This document shows, piece by piece, positions 1-8,895 of a DNA stretch of 64,000 nt (within the stretch, counting starts at the first letter, position 1; the number at the start of each line of letters is the position of its first letter). The DNA is from Lachnospiraceae bacterium (GTDB taxonomy: Bacteria; Bacillota; Clostridia; Lachnospirales; Lachnospiraceae). The position numbers were made by a program, and so were the translations under genes. The stretch lies in the NCBI GenBank assembly GCA_017940415.1, contig JAGAYR010000022.1:1-64000 (forward strand), in the 5' to 3' direction. The notes below the pieces were generated by a model. The model saw nothing but the letters and a program-made list of their open reading frames with translations. It did not search any database and was not told the origin of the DNA.

Positions 1-5
1 GGCAT
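1..5 (-). CDS. 5' end of a gene that runs off the left edge
   Basis: Only the start codon and two more bases lie in the window. On the minus strand GGAGG stands four bases before an ATG whose first base is position 5. A TATAAT box lies about 40 bases upstream (48-43). Spacing and ribosome site make a real start likely, but nothing can be said about the product. Confidence 0.5.
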
Positions 6-71
6 AAATCCTCCGTTTTATATTTGGTTTCTAGTCAATTCCATTATAACAAAACGGAATGCATTTATGCC
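3..71 (-). promoter_or_regulatory. promoter and flanking inverted repeat before the left-edge gene
   Basis: On the minus strand the sequence TGTTATAAT (51-43) is an extended -10 box. No good -35 box is seen. The promoter lies between two inverted arms: GGCATAAAT (1-9) with ATTTATGCC (63-71), and CCGTTTT (13-19) with AAAACGG (51-57). The left arm overlaps the ribosome site and start codon and the right arm overlaps the -35 zone, so this could be a DNA operator or the ends of a small palindromic element; which one is not known. Confidence 0.45.
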
Positions 72-105
72 TATTTTGTTGGCTGAAATATTGATTTTTC
101 AAGGA

Positions 106-882
106 TCAGCACACCTTATTGGTGTGGGAAGTTTGAGTAAAGAACTCCTGCAGTTTCTCCAAAAGCTCGGGCTTCTTGATATTTTTCAAAAAATACCCCT
201 CGGGTTTTAAAGCTACAACCGCCATAACACTTTCCTTGTCACCCTTTCCTGTCAGGAACATTACGGGAATGGATGCGGTTTCGGGATCGCTCCTTAGCAT
301 TTCAAGCACCTGAGGTCCCGTTGTAACAGGCATATCGTGATCGAGCAGGATAAGATCCACCTTATTCTTGGCGAGCCATTTGATAGCCTGAAGTCCGGAA
401 TTTACCATTGCAACCTTATAGGTATCTTTGAGCCACTCTCTTACCGTTGTCAGATACTGGGGATCGTCATCAACGACAAGGATGCTCTTTTTGAACGCAC
501 CGGAATTGGCTTTTGTAAAATAATCGGTGACGCAATCGGCATATTCTTTGTTATCAACCGGTCTGGTGAAGGTTTTATAAACCGCTCCTTTTGCAAGCTG
601 ATCGGCAACATGCCGGGTATCGTTATTATCACCGATCAGGATTACCTGAATGGAATGCTCTTCAACATTATCGGCCAGATAATGAATTACCTCTTCGTCG
701 GGCATTGTACCGTCTTCGATAAAAATAGTGATGAGCGATGTCTCGGGCAAGTTGGCACTTATATCCTTCACGGTCCAGGGAACAAAATCACACTCCGCCC
801 CCGTATCCTTTATCTTTTTGATCAGCACCCTCGCTATGAATGCTTCCTTCTCACTAAGGAATATCATTCTGTTTTTCTGCAT
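106..882 (-). CDS. double-receiver response regulator without output domain
   Basis: This cytoplasmic protein of 258 residues has two receiver-like halves. The C-terminal half (about 132-250) is a full REC domain: acidic pocket VVDDD, phosphoacceptor Asp in LLDHDMP, the conserved Thr in FLTGKGD and Lys in YFLKN. The N-terminal half (about 5-120) has a similar alternating pattern but lacks the acidic pocket and looks like a degenerate receiver. There is no DNA-binding or enzymatic output domain, so it probably acts through protein contacts or as a phosphate sink. It starts two bases after the stop of the large hybrid kinase and is the last gene of that operon, so it is a likely phosphorelay partner. 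The partner is inferred from position only. Confidence 0.85.
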   Translation of the reverse strand: MQKNRMIFLSEKEAFIARVLIKKIKDTGAECDFVPWTVKDISANLPETSLITIFIEDGTMPDEEVIHYLADNVEEHSIQVILIGDNNDTRHVADQLAKGAVYKTFTRPVDNKEYADCVTDYFTKANSGAFKKSILVVDDDPQYLTTVREWLKDTYKVAMVNSGLQAIKWLAKNKVDLILLDHDMPVTTGPQVLEMLRSDPETASIPVMFLTGKGDKESVMAVVALKPEGYFLKNIKKPELLEKLQEFFTQTSHTNKVC

Positions 883-884
883 TT

Positions 885-3800
885 CTACTTTCCTCCAATC
901 TCACTGCGAACTTTTTCCATCCAGCTTTCCATTCCGTCCCAGTCGAAATTTCTGAGCAGTTTAGTAAGTTCTTTAATCTGCTCATCCTTATCGGAAGGCA
1001 GTGAGTATTCATTAAGATTATCTATGATCGTTTCAACCGAATCATAATCCATCTGAGGTATAACGTCGAACAAAGCGGTGAAGGCTTCTTTTAATTCCTC
1101 ATCGGAAATCACTTCTTTGTTATCCGACCGTTCTTCCTCATGAAGTCTTGAGAGTATTTCCTTATACTTCTCATATTCATAAAGCAGTTTTTCTGCTTTA
1201 TCCTCGATAAATGCCTTATCCTCTCTGTTTCCGGCATCTTCGAGTTCTGCCGCCATCTCGGAAAGCTTGCCCGCACCTATGATCCTCGCAGAGCTCTTAA
1301 GTGCATGCACCTTAATGGTAAAGAGCCTGATATTTCCGCTCCTGTAAGAATCCCTGATGACACCCGCATTGGCATCGATCGTATCCAGGAAAAGGTTAAG
1401 TGAGAAAATATAATTCATCACTCCACCGGAGTTATCTATTCCGGATGAAACATTAATTCCCTCGACATCGTTGATCCATGACAGGTTTTCGGGGATCTCT
1501 GTCAGTTCTTCATATACGGCATTTTCTTCCGGCTTTTCCATCATCTCTTCCGGAATATGCTTCATTATAGTCTTTTCAAGTGATTCACTGTCTACGGGCT
1601 TTGACAGATATCCGGTAAATCCCTTGGATATATAATATGCTTCATCAACTGCGGCGTTTGCGGTAAGAGCATATACGGGAAGATCGGGCATGGTCTCCCT
1701 GATCCTTTCCACGGTCTCCACGCCGTCCATTCCGGGCATCATATGATCCAGAAGCACAACATTATACTTGGTATCCTTGATAAGCTCCAGGCACTCTTCT
1801 CCGCTCGATGCGGTGGATACATAAACCTTGGTAGGTCTGAGAAGTCCTTTTATAACATTGAGATTCATGGGCGAATCATCAACAACAAGTATATCGGCTG
1901 CAGGGGCAATAAACTTAGGAACATAAGGTCCCTTTGCCTTGCTCTGATCGTGCTCCATAAATACACCGACGGGAGTTTTGTCGATTATCTTCTGATGGAG
2001 CTTTAAGATAAATTCGGAACCCTTTCCGTACTCACTTTCGCAGACAAGACTTCCGCCCATAAGCTCGGCAAATCTGCGGGAAATATCAAGTCCGAGACCC
2101 GTCCCCTGAATGCCGCTGTTCTTCTCTTCATCGAGACGTTCATATGCAGTGAAGAGTTTATCCATATCTTCTTCACGCACGCCTATACCGGTATCCTTGA
2201 CGGAAAAACGAATAAGGCAGTCATCATCTTTACGCTCTTCCATTGATACCAGAAGTGCAAATCCGCCGCTCTCGGTATATTTAACGGCGTTGGTAAGAAG
2301 GTTGATAAGGATCTGTTTTATTTTACCCGCATCACCGTAAAGTTTGGCGGGAAGAACCTCATCTATAACAACATCAAAAGAAAGCTCCTTCTCAACGCTT
2401 CTTGATCTGACCATTGAAACAATGGATCTGAACAGTTCCTGAGTGTCATACTCAAGCTCAACCAGATGCATCTTACCCGATTCGATCTTGGACATATCAA
2501 GAAGGTCATTGATAAGGGACAGAAGCGATTCGGAAGCATTCTTGATATCAAAAGCATAATTCATCATCGATAGGAAATAAGGCTTGGGTACACCCGTCGC
2601 ATCTTCCCTGAGCGTCATTTCATTCATACCCATGATGGTATTAATGGGTGTTCTTATCTCATGGGAAATATTGGCAAGGAATCTTGTTTTTGCGGAGTTT
2701 GCTCTTTCCGCCTCATCCTTGGCATGTTTTATCTCACTGTATTGTTTTCTTATGACAGTACCCTTGATTATCTGCCATGCGATAAAACCTGATATAAGTG
2801 CAACAATAATGATCAGAATTATCTTAAAGACAGGTCTTTCGGTTATCTGTCCTTTTTTTACTAGGTGATAGCTTGAATCGGATATCAGAGTCTGTCCGTT
2901 GGAATCATAGACCTGGATATGCAGTTTATAATCGCCGTATTTAAGTCCGGTATATTCCAGATCTGACAGATTGCTGAAGGGCACTACGATACCGTCTTCT
3001 TCCCTTCCGTCCAGGAATACCTTTACAAGAGGATTCTGAAGAGAATAATCCATTACGGAAGGTGTGATCCTGATTCTTCCGTCTGAAGTAGGCAGGTTAT
3101 ATACGCCATTTTCGTCGGGGAAGATCCTTACGTCATCAACATACACCGAAGAAAGCGATACGATAACGGGTATAAGCTCCTCGGAAAAAGTATTGATGTT
3201 AACTCTGCATATTCCGGTTCTTCCGGGGATATACAGATTTCCGAAATTATCGCTCGTTCCGTATGAATTGGATGTCGGAGTTCCCGGAAGTCCGTTAGCG
3301 ATAGTATAGAGTCTGTAATCGGATACACGGTCATAAAGCATTTCTTCCGCTTTTACTTTATACAGACCATATGATGAAACGATCCACATATATTCTGAAT
3401 CATCAAAGTAAAGATCATAGTTATTGTTATAGGGGAAGGATGTAACCTGATGTACGACGCCGTCTTCCAGATACTGTATCGAGTTTGAAGTAACGATCCA
3501 GTACACACCTCTGTAATCATCCTTGGCTATTCGCATGATGACATCACTGGTGAGGCCATCTTCTCTTCCTATCCTGCGGATCTCTCGGTTTCTTTTGAAA
3601 ACATAGATACCGTCTCCGTCAGTTCCTGCAAGTATCTCTTCATCGTCCGTTTCGCATACGGTCAGAAGAACGGTATTTTTAATACCCGAACTCTGGGTTA
3701 AGGTACTTACAAGTGTTCCGTCTTTGAATATTGCAAGTCCGCCGTTTGTTCCGACAAGCACAAGTCCCCGGTCGCCCAACGCGATGCATCTGGTCTGATT

Positions 3801-5111
3801 GCTGGGCATACCGTTTTTCTCGGTAAAGCTCTTTATCTCTCCGCCTCTTGTAAGGCATACCAGTCCCACATCATTTGTAAATGTAGCTACCCAGAGATTT
3901 CCTGCTTCATCGTTCTTAATGCAGCGAATTCTTGAATCCCCGATAAATTCCGTAAGATTGTTTTCCACAACCTCACCGAATCTGTTTATGACATATAATC
4001 CCTGATCTGTTCCGACGTAAAGATCATCGCCGTATACACATGCAGTGTTTGTGACCATATCCGGAAGGCCCGCATTCCAGGTCATATTAACGAAGTTGTT
4101 GGTGACAACTTTCATAACACCCTGTGTTGAAGATGCAACCCAGAGATTTCCCTGATAATCAGATGTCGTCATCTCGATCGCACTGTCCATAGGAAGTCCC
4201 GAAACGAGATGGAATTTATCCGTTGTATCGATGTAGCCGAGAGCTGTTGTCGATGAAATCCAGATCCTTCCACAGTCATAACTCAGCCAGTGAGTATTCT
4301 TAACCGGAGAAATATCTATTTTTTCCATCTTGGAAAAAGGATCACCGAAACTGCCGTAGTATATGGCACTTCCTTCGGTACCGAAATACAGTTTTCCGGA
4401 TCTTAAAGGATCGACAAGGATCGTTGTGATCTTCTCGCTTCCTAGATCTTCGCTTCTGTATACATCGGATACTTTATGATCGTATATAGAGAAAATAATG
4501 CCGGTATAGGTCTGACCGTATACCCTTCCCGCAAGATCGGTATCAAGTTTAAGAACGCGCTCTTCATTTATACGGCTGTCATTGATCACATGTATATCAA
4601 GGTTCTCATCCGCATAGCAGACTCCCGCTGTTGTCGAAATGTAGACATCACCGAATTTGTCCTCGGTAAATACTCTTATCGATGATGACGGAAGTCCGTT
4701 TTCATAAGTCAGATGAATGGTTTCATCCCCGTCGATCACAACAACTCCGTTGTCATTGGTACCAACCCATATCCTGCCCTTGCTGTCTTCAAACAAACCT
4801 CTTCCGCTTGTGAGACCGCCGGAAGTATCAAGTCTTTCAAAAGTAGTTCCGTCATATTTTATGATGCCGCTGTATCCGCCGATGTAAATATACCCCTCCC
4901 TTGAACCAAGGATGAAATTGGCACCGGATGTGGGCAACCCGTTAGTTGCATCATATATTTCGGATGTATAGGAAACATTAGGAATCTGTCCGCTTGCCGC
5001 ATATCCTCCGCCGAAATCATAAGCATAGGCATTACTAAATACTGCTGTCAGCAAAACTGCAGCAACAAACAGACCGGCAAAGAACCTGATTATTCCGATT
5101 TTTTTATGCAT
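885..5111 (-). CDS. propeller-containing hybrid histidine kinase (sensor-HisKA-HATPase-REC-Hpt)
   Basis: A one-protein phosphorelay of 1408 residues. A signal peptide or anchor (about 4-30) is followed by a long extracytoplasmic region of Reg_prop-type propeller repeats (about 40-680), a Y_Y_Y-like domain, a membrane helix near 761-783, HisKA with the phospho-His at about 817 (SHEIRTP), HATPase (NLLTNAVKYT, DTGIGV, GTGLGLDIS), a REC domain with Asp near 1122 (LLDHMMP) and an Hpt domain with His near 1269 (KVHALKSSAR). The layout resembles the hybrid two-component systems of Bacteroides that sense glycan fragments. The ATG at 5111 is chosen over one seven codons upstream because AAGGAGA stands eight bases before it and the signal peptide then begins properly. 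It lies 13 bases after an HD-GYP gene and 2 bases before a receiver gene. The ligand is unknown. Confidence 0.92.
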   Translation of the reverse strand: MHKKIGIIRFFAGLFVAAVLLTAVFSNAYAYDFGGGYAASGQIPNVSYTSEIYDATNGLPTSGANFILGSREGYIYIGGYSGIIKYDGTTFERLDTSGGLTSGRGLFEDSKGRIWVGTNDNGVVVIDGDETIHLTYENGLPSSSIRVFTEDKFGDVYISTTAGVCYADENLDIHVINDSRINEERVLKLDTDLAGRVYGQTYTGIIFSIYDHKVSDVYRSEDLGSEKITTILVDPLRSGKLYFGTEGSAIYYGSFGDPFSKMEKIDISPVKNTHWLSYDCGRIWISSTTALGYIDTTDKFHLVSGLPMDSAIEMTTSDYQGNLWVASSTQGVMKVVTNNFVNMTWNAGLPDMVTNTACVYGDDLYVGTDQGLYVINRFGEVVENNLTEFIGDSRIRCIKNDEAGNLWVATFTNDVGLVCLTRGGEIKSFTEKNGMPSNQTRCIALGDRGLVLVGTNGGLAIFKDGTLVSTLTQSSGIKNTVLLTVCETDDEEILAGTDGDGIYVFKRNREIRRIGREDGLTSDVIMRIAKDDYRGVYWIVTSNSIQYLEDGVVHQVTSFPYNNNYDLYFDDSEYMWIVSSYGLYKVKAEEMLYDRVSDYRLYTIANGLPGTPTSNSYGTSDNFGNLYIPGRTGICRVNINTFSEELIPVIVSLSSVYVDDVRIFPDENGVYNLPTSDGRIRITPSVMDYSLQNPLVKVFLDGREEDGIVVPFSNLSDLEYTGLKYGDYKLHIQVYDSNGQTLISDSSYHLVKKGQITERPVFKIILIIIVALISGFIAWQIIKGTVIRKQYSEIKHAKDEAERANSAKTRFLANISHEIRTPINTIMGMNEMTLREDATGVPKPYFLSMMNYAFDIKNASESLLSLINDLLDMSKIESGKMHLVELEYDTQELFRSIVSMVRSRSVEKELSFDVVIDEVLPAKLYGDAGKIKQILINLLTNAVKYTESGGFALLVSMEERKDDDCLIRFSVKDTGIGVREEDMDKLFTAYERLDEEKNSGIQGTGLGLDISRRFAELMGGSLVCESEYGKGSEFILKLHQKIIDKTPVGVFMEHDQSKAKGPYVPKFIAPAADILVVDDSPMNLNVIKGLLRPTKVYVSTASSGEECLELIKDTKYNVVLLDHMMPGMDGVETVERIRETMPDLPVYALTANAAVDEAYYISKGFTGYLSKPVDSESLEKTIMKHIPEEMMEKPEENAVYEELTEIPENLSWINDVEGINVSSGIDNSGGVMNYIFSLNLFLDTIDANAGVIRDSYRSGNIRLFTIKVHALKSSARIIGAGKLSEMAAELEDAGNREDKAFIEDKAEKLLYEYEKYKEILSRLHEEERSDNKEVISDEELKEAFTALFDVIPQMDYDSVETIIDNLNEYSLPSDKDEQIKELTKLLRNFDWDGMESWMEKVRSEIGGK

Positions 5112-5124
5112 GAATAATCTCTCC

Positions 5125-7254
5125 TTACACATCCTGATTATACTTTCTGAGTATTACCTTAACTTCATCGAGCGAATCCATAAATGCTTCAACAACCTTG
5201 GGATCGAACTGGCTTCCTTTTCCTTCGTCGATTATGGACAAAGCCTTCTCAAGAGGAAATGCGGGTTTATATACTCTGGGAGAAGTAAGTGCGTCGAATA
5301 CATCCGCAACCGCCATGATACGTGCGGAAAGAGGTATAACTTCACCGTGAATACCTTCGGGGTATCCTTTTCCGTCCCATCTTTCATGGTGATATGCAGC
5401 CATGTTTCTGGCTTCTTTGAGATAATTGTCTCCCTTGACCGTAAGTATTGCCTGTTCCATAATGCGTTTTCCGGCAGTTGTATGAGTCTTCATGATCTCA
5501 AACTCTTCATCCGTCAGCTTACCGGGCTTATTCAATACACCGTCGGGAATGTTTATCTTACCGACGTCATGAAGAGGTGCGGAACGTATCGTATCGGATA
5601 TGAATTTGGGAGTCAGCTTTTCGGCATAATATCCCTTTGCCTCCAATCCGGCTAAGATGATCTTTACATATGCAGCTGTCTTCTGAATATGTGCTCCCGT
5701 ATCGGAGTCGCGGTTTTCTACCATGTCCGCCATGGTAATGATCAGACCGTCCTGCATCTTTGCGGTTGAATCGGATAATCGCCTGATACTCCTGATCTGC
5801 TCGGTCTGATCGAGTGTCATACGGCAGAGCGAATTATAGAGTTTTTCTATTTCATCGCCGGTATGTACTCCGATCTTTCTGAATGCCTTAACATCATCAT
5901 CCATATTTTCCTGGGAATCGGATGAAAATGTATCGATGGTTTCGGTGATCGTTCTGATGGGATAGATGACATTATAGTCTGTAAGCCACATGACAAATGC
6001 GCACAGAAGGATGAAGAACGAGAGGAAAACGGATATCATTTCCATCAGGAAACTATTGACCTCCTCAATGATCATCTGAATATCCACTTCTGCGATCGCA
6101 TAGCATACACATTTACCGTTTGAATCAAATACGGGCTTCATTGCAGTGATAAGTTCACCATAATCATCACGTGTAATAACGGGATCAACTTCTTCTCCCG
6201 CAAGAAGGAAAGGCACAAGATCCGAGACCGTGCCTTCATATTCAACAATTTCGCCGATCTCATAAGCCGGTGTTTTCTCCGTATCTATATCAAGCACAAC
6301 ATGGTATCCGTCCTCTTCCATCTTACAAAAATACAGATACGAGATTTCAGAGGTACTGGACAGGATATCCCTCATGATGCTCTTTGTTTCTTCGTATCCC
6401 GTAACCCTGCCCCTTTTTGTGATATATTCATCTACCATGTTTCCGTCTATGATGCCTGCCGCGAGCGTTGCTGTTCCCTGTGCAAGCCTTTCATGATCTT
6501 CAATGCTGGTCTTGTAATATACCCTTACACTGATGACCGTACTTACTACCGCGACGGTTGTAAGAGAGAACAGCAGAACGATCAGCATTTTTATTCTCAG
6601 TGATACCAAACGGACGTTGGATCCGATCTGTATTTCTTTTCCTTGACCGGATTCCGGACTTTGCATCCACATACTGAATCCGCAGTAACGGTAGAATTTT
6701 TCGGGAATTATATACAAAAGAAAACGCACCAGTATAACCGTAACAAATTTGTCGGGAAGATCGGTTATAAGGCTCGAAAGAAGATGTGCGGGGAAAAGAT
6801 CGAAATGCCATTGTGTGTAAAGGACGCCGCTCAGAGATTCGCTGTCAAATTCGAGCCAGTCCATGAACCATGGAATAAGTGAACCGAGACCTCCCCCGAT
6901 AAGAGTAAATAAAAGTGCCGCAAAAATTTCTCCGCGAATGTTTTTGAAAAAACCGCGTCTTGCGAGGAAGGCAGCCGAACCGGCTATAAGAACGTTAAGA
7001 ACTCCGTAATAAAGTGAAGAAGAATCAAAGAAACCTTTTATGACGTTTGTTACGAATCCGACAAAAACTCCGGGCAGATATCCGCCGAGAACGGCTACGG
7101 TAACCGTACCGACGGTATCCAGGTATAAAGGCAGTCCGAACATGGAGACGATCTGTCCCAATACGATGTTGAGGACGATTCCTGCCACGCAGACCAATAA
7201 AGCGGTAATATTCTTTCTTTTTACGAATAACCTGCCAATACCTGTTCTACTCAT
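5125..7254 (-). CDS. membrane HD-GYP domain phosphodiesterase
   Basis: Predicted cyclic di-GMP phosphodiesterase of about 709 residues. The N-terminal ~200 residues hold several membrane helices that resemble an ECF-transporter S-component fold. A further helix near 225-250 leads to an extracytoplasmic sensor segment of CACHE type, another helix, a HAMP-like linker and a C-terminal HD-GYP domain. The catalytic motifs are intact: LHDVGKINIPD with the HD pair near residue 562, then HHERWDGKGYPEG. The ATG at 7254 is preferred to one seven codons upstream because GGGAG stands six bases before it. It is the first gene of a three-gene signalling operon with the hybrid kinase and the double receiver. 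Activity on cyclic di-GMP follows from the family and is not shown here. Confidence 0.9.
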   Translation of the reverse strand: MSRTGIGRLFVKRKNITALLVCVAGIVLNIVLGQIVSMFGLPLYLDTVGTVTVAVLGGYLPGVFVGFVTNVIKGFFDSSSLYYGVLNVLIAGSAAFLARRGFFKNIRGEIFAALLFTLIGGGLGSLIPWFMDWLEFDSESLSGVLYTQWHFDLFPAHLLSSLITDLPDKFVTVILVRFLLYIIPEKFYRYCGFSMWMQSPESGQGKEIQIGSNVRLVSLRIKMLIVLLFSLTTVAVVSTVISVRVYYKTSIEDHERLAQGTATLAAGIIDGNMVDEYITKRGRVTGYEETKSIMRDILSSTSEISYLYFCKMEEDGYHVVLDIDTEKTPAYEIGEIVEYEGTVSDLVPFLLAGEEVDPVITRDDYGELITAMKPVFDSNGKCVCYAIAEVDIQMIIEEVNSFLMEMISVFLSFFILLCAFVMWLTDYNVIYPIRTITETIDTFSSDSQENMDDDVKAFRKIGVHTGDEIEKLYNSLCRMTLDQTEQIRSIRRLSDSTAKMQDGLIITMADMVENRDSDTGAHIQKTAAYVKIILAGLEAKGYYAEKLTPKFISDTIRSAPLHDVGKINIPDGVLNKPGKLTDEEFEIMKTHTTAGKRIMEQAILTVKGDNYLKEARNMAAYHHERWDGKGYPEGIHGEVIPLSARIMAVADVFDALTSPRVYKPAFPLEKALSIIDEGKGSQFDPKVVEAFMDSLDEVKVILRKYNQDV

Positions 7255-7296
7255 CGGATTCTCCCATGAATACAAAACAACAATATTAATATAATA

Positions 7297-7333
7297 AAAG
7301 ACCTTCAGGTTTTACGTGAAGGTCTTTTATATT
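7297..7333 (-). terminator. rho-independent terminator after rubrerythrin
   Basis: On the minus strand the arms AAAAGACCTTCA and TGAAGGTCTTTT pair around a short loop and are followed by a T/A-rich run. It lies just after the rubrerythrin stop and before the HD-GYP gene, separating the two units. Confidence 0.85.
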
Positions 7334-7345
7334 GGTTATCACAGA

Positions 7346-8008
7346 TCAGAAATTGTCTTCGTGAACTTCGAAGAAGCTCTGGGGATGCTTACATACAGGG
7401 CATACCTCGGGTGCTTCGGTTCCGACTACGATATGTCCGCAGTTACGGCACTCCCAAACGGTAACGCCTGACTTCTTGAACACTTCCATAGCCTTAACGT
7501 TATTGAGCAGCTTACGATAACGCTCTTCGTGCATCTTCTCGATTGCAGCAACTCCTCTGAACTGCTCTGCAAGCTCGTGGAATCCCTCTTCGTCAGCTTC
7601 CTTAGCCATTCTTACATACATATCGGTCCACTCGTGGTTCTCACCGGTAGCTGCTGCAAGAAGGTTCTCTTCTGTGGTTCCGAGCTCGCCGAGAGCCTTG
7701 AACCAAAGCTTAGCGTGCTCTTTCTCATTCTCTGCAGTCTTAAGGAACAGAGCTGCAATCTGCTCATATCCGTTCTTTTTTGCAACAGATGCGAAATAGG
7801 TGTACTTATTTCTGGCCTGTGACTCACCTGCGAATGCCTCGCGAAGGTTCTTCTCTGTCTTGGTTCCTGCGTAAGGATTCTTGGAATCTTTTTCTACCTT
7901 TACGAAATCGGAAGCGGGATGATTGCATCTGGGGCAGGTGAAATCATCGGGAAGATTCTCTCCCTCATACTCATATCCGCATACTTTACATTTCCATACT
8001 GTAGCCAT
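7346..8008 (-). CDS. rubrerythrin with rubredoxin domains at both ends
   Basis: Peroxide-reducing non-haem iron protein of anaerobes, 220 residues, cytoplasmic. It has an N-terminal rubredoxin-like domain (C7, C10, C25, C28), a ferritin-like four-helix diiron domain (about 40-175, with the metal-ligand patterns [15 protein letters not shown] and EKMHEERY), and a second rubredoxin domain at the C-terminus (C187, C190, C203, C206). Classical rubrerythrins carry only the C-terminal domain and reverse rubrerythrins only the N-terminal one. The ATG at 8008 has AAGGAGGG seven bases upstream; an ATG 12 codons earlier has no such site. It is a single-gene unit with its own promoter and terminator. 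Confidence 0.95.
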   Translation of the reverse strand: MATVWKCKVCGYEYEGENLPDDFTCPRCNHPASDFVKVEKDSKNPYAGTKTEKNLREAFAGESQARNKYTYFASVAKKNGYEQIAALFLKTAENEKEHAKLWFKALGELGTTEENLLAAATGENHEWTDMYVRMAKEADEEGFHELAEQFRGVAAIEKMHEERYRKLLNNVKAMEVFKKSGVTVWECRNCGHIVVGTEAPEVCPVCKHPQSFFEVHEDNF

Positions 8009-8064
8009 AATACCCTCCTTTAGTTTATTTCCTATACATTTCAACCCTGTACGGTTACTTCTTG

Positions 8065-8093
8065 ATTATATCCGAAAGATGCACAGTTTCCAA
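8065..8093 (-). promoter_or_regulatory. sigma-A type promoter of rubrerythrin
   Basis: On the minus strand TTGGAA (8093-8088) and TATAAT (8070-8065) are separated by 17 bases. Transcription would start near 8058, giving a leader of about 50 bases. No clear PerR operator was recognised. Confidence 0.75.
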
Positions 8094-8145
8094 CATAATA
8101 AGACTTTGTTTGTCTTAAATAAATATAAAACTTACAAATTTTCCA

Positions 8146-8895
8146 TCACTCTCCGATTATTCCGGCCAATATATCTTTGAGGGCGGAATAATCATCAGAA
8201 AACTTCTTGTGATTGGCCGAAACAAATTCTTCATTGCCTTCACGGGACGCCTTTTCAAGTTCAAAAGCAACCTCGGCCAATTCGACTGCCCCTATAGTCC
8301 TTGAAACGCTCTTAACGGAATGTACGAGTGTCTCATAATCATTCATGTTATGAGATTCCAGATAACCGTTCAGATCAGAAACATTCGAATCATAAGATGA
8401 TATATACTCTTTCAGCATCTCGATGTAAAAGTCCTTATCTCCGCCTGCGAACCCCAGAGCAGCTTTTACATCCAGTCCTTCCATTGCAAGCTTTGCCAGA
8501 AGAACATCGGTGTTTTCCCGGTCGTTTTCTTTTACCTCCGGTGTCTGCAGATGAGTCAGGTTTTCGGGAAGATATTCCGAAAGCATGCATTCGAGATGCT
8601 CAATCTCGATGGGTTTCGACAGATAATCGTCAAATCCCGACTCCAGATAGAATTCCTTGGCTCCCACGACCGCATTTGCCGTAAGTGCGATCACAGCGGT
8701 ACCCTCAGGTATCAGTTTCTTCTCCTTAAGTATCTTAAGGGTCTCTATGCCGTCCATCTTGGGCATCATATGATCCAGAAATACGATGTGGTAAAACTTT
8801 ACGCTTAACTTGTTTATGCACTCCTCACCCGAAAATGCAAAATCAGGAACTATTCCGTTTTGCTTGAGCAAATGCTTTACAACCTTGCAGTTCAT
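8146..8895 (-). CDS. REC-Hpt part of a frameshifted hybrid kinase
   Basis: This frame holds most of a receiver domain (phosphoacceptor in FLDHMMPKMDG, Thr in IALTANA, Lys in YLSKP) and a C-terminal Hpt domain with the His in VHSVKS. From the ATG at 8895 the receiver would lack its first strand and acidic pair. Reading further upstream in the same frame gives YAPSARVLVVDDNEMNC, which is exactly the missing start of a REC domain, so the ATG is internal and the segment belongs to the kinase gene upstream. The frames join at an A4 run (8971-8974). It is either the second half of a broken gene, a product of frameshifting, or a sequencing error. Confidence 0.85.
   Translation of the reverse strand: MNCKVVKHLLKQNGIVPDFAFSGEECINKLSVKFYHIVFLDHMMPKMDGIETLKILKEKKLIPEGTAVIALTANAVVGAKEFYLESGFDDYLSKPIEIEHLECMLSEYLPENLTHLQTPEVKENDRENTDVLLAKLAMEGLDVKAALGFAGGDKDFYIEMLKEYISSYDSNVSDLNGYLESHNMNDYETLVHSVKSVSRTIGAVELAEVAFELEKASREGNEEFVSANHKKFSDDYSALKDILAGIIGE

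Noticed and set aside
337-1047. Plus-strand open frame of 236 codons opposite the receiver gene
   Set aside because: It lies antisense to two clear minus-strand genes, has no ribosome site and its protein shows no family pattern.
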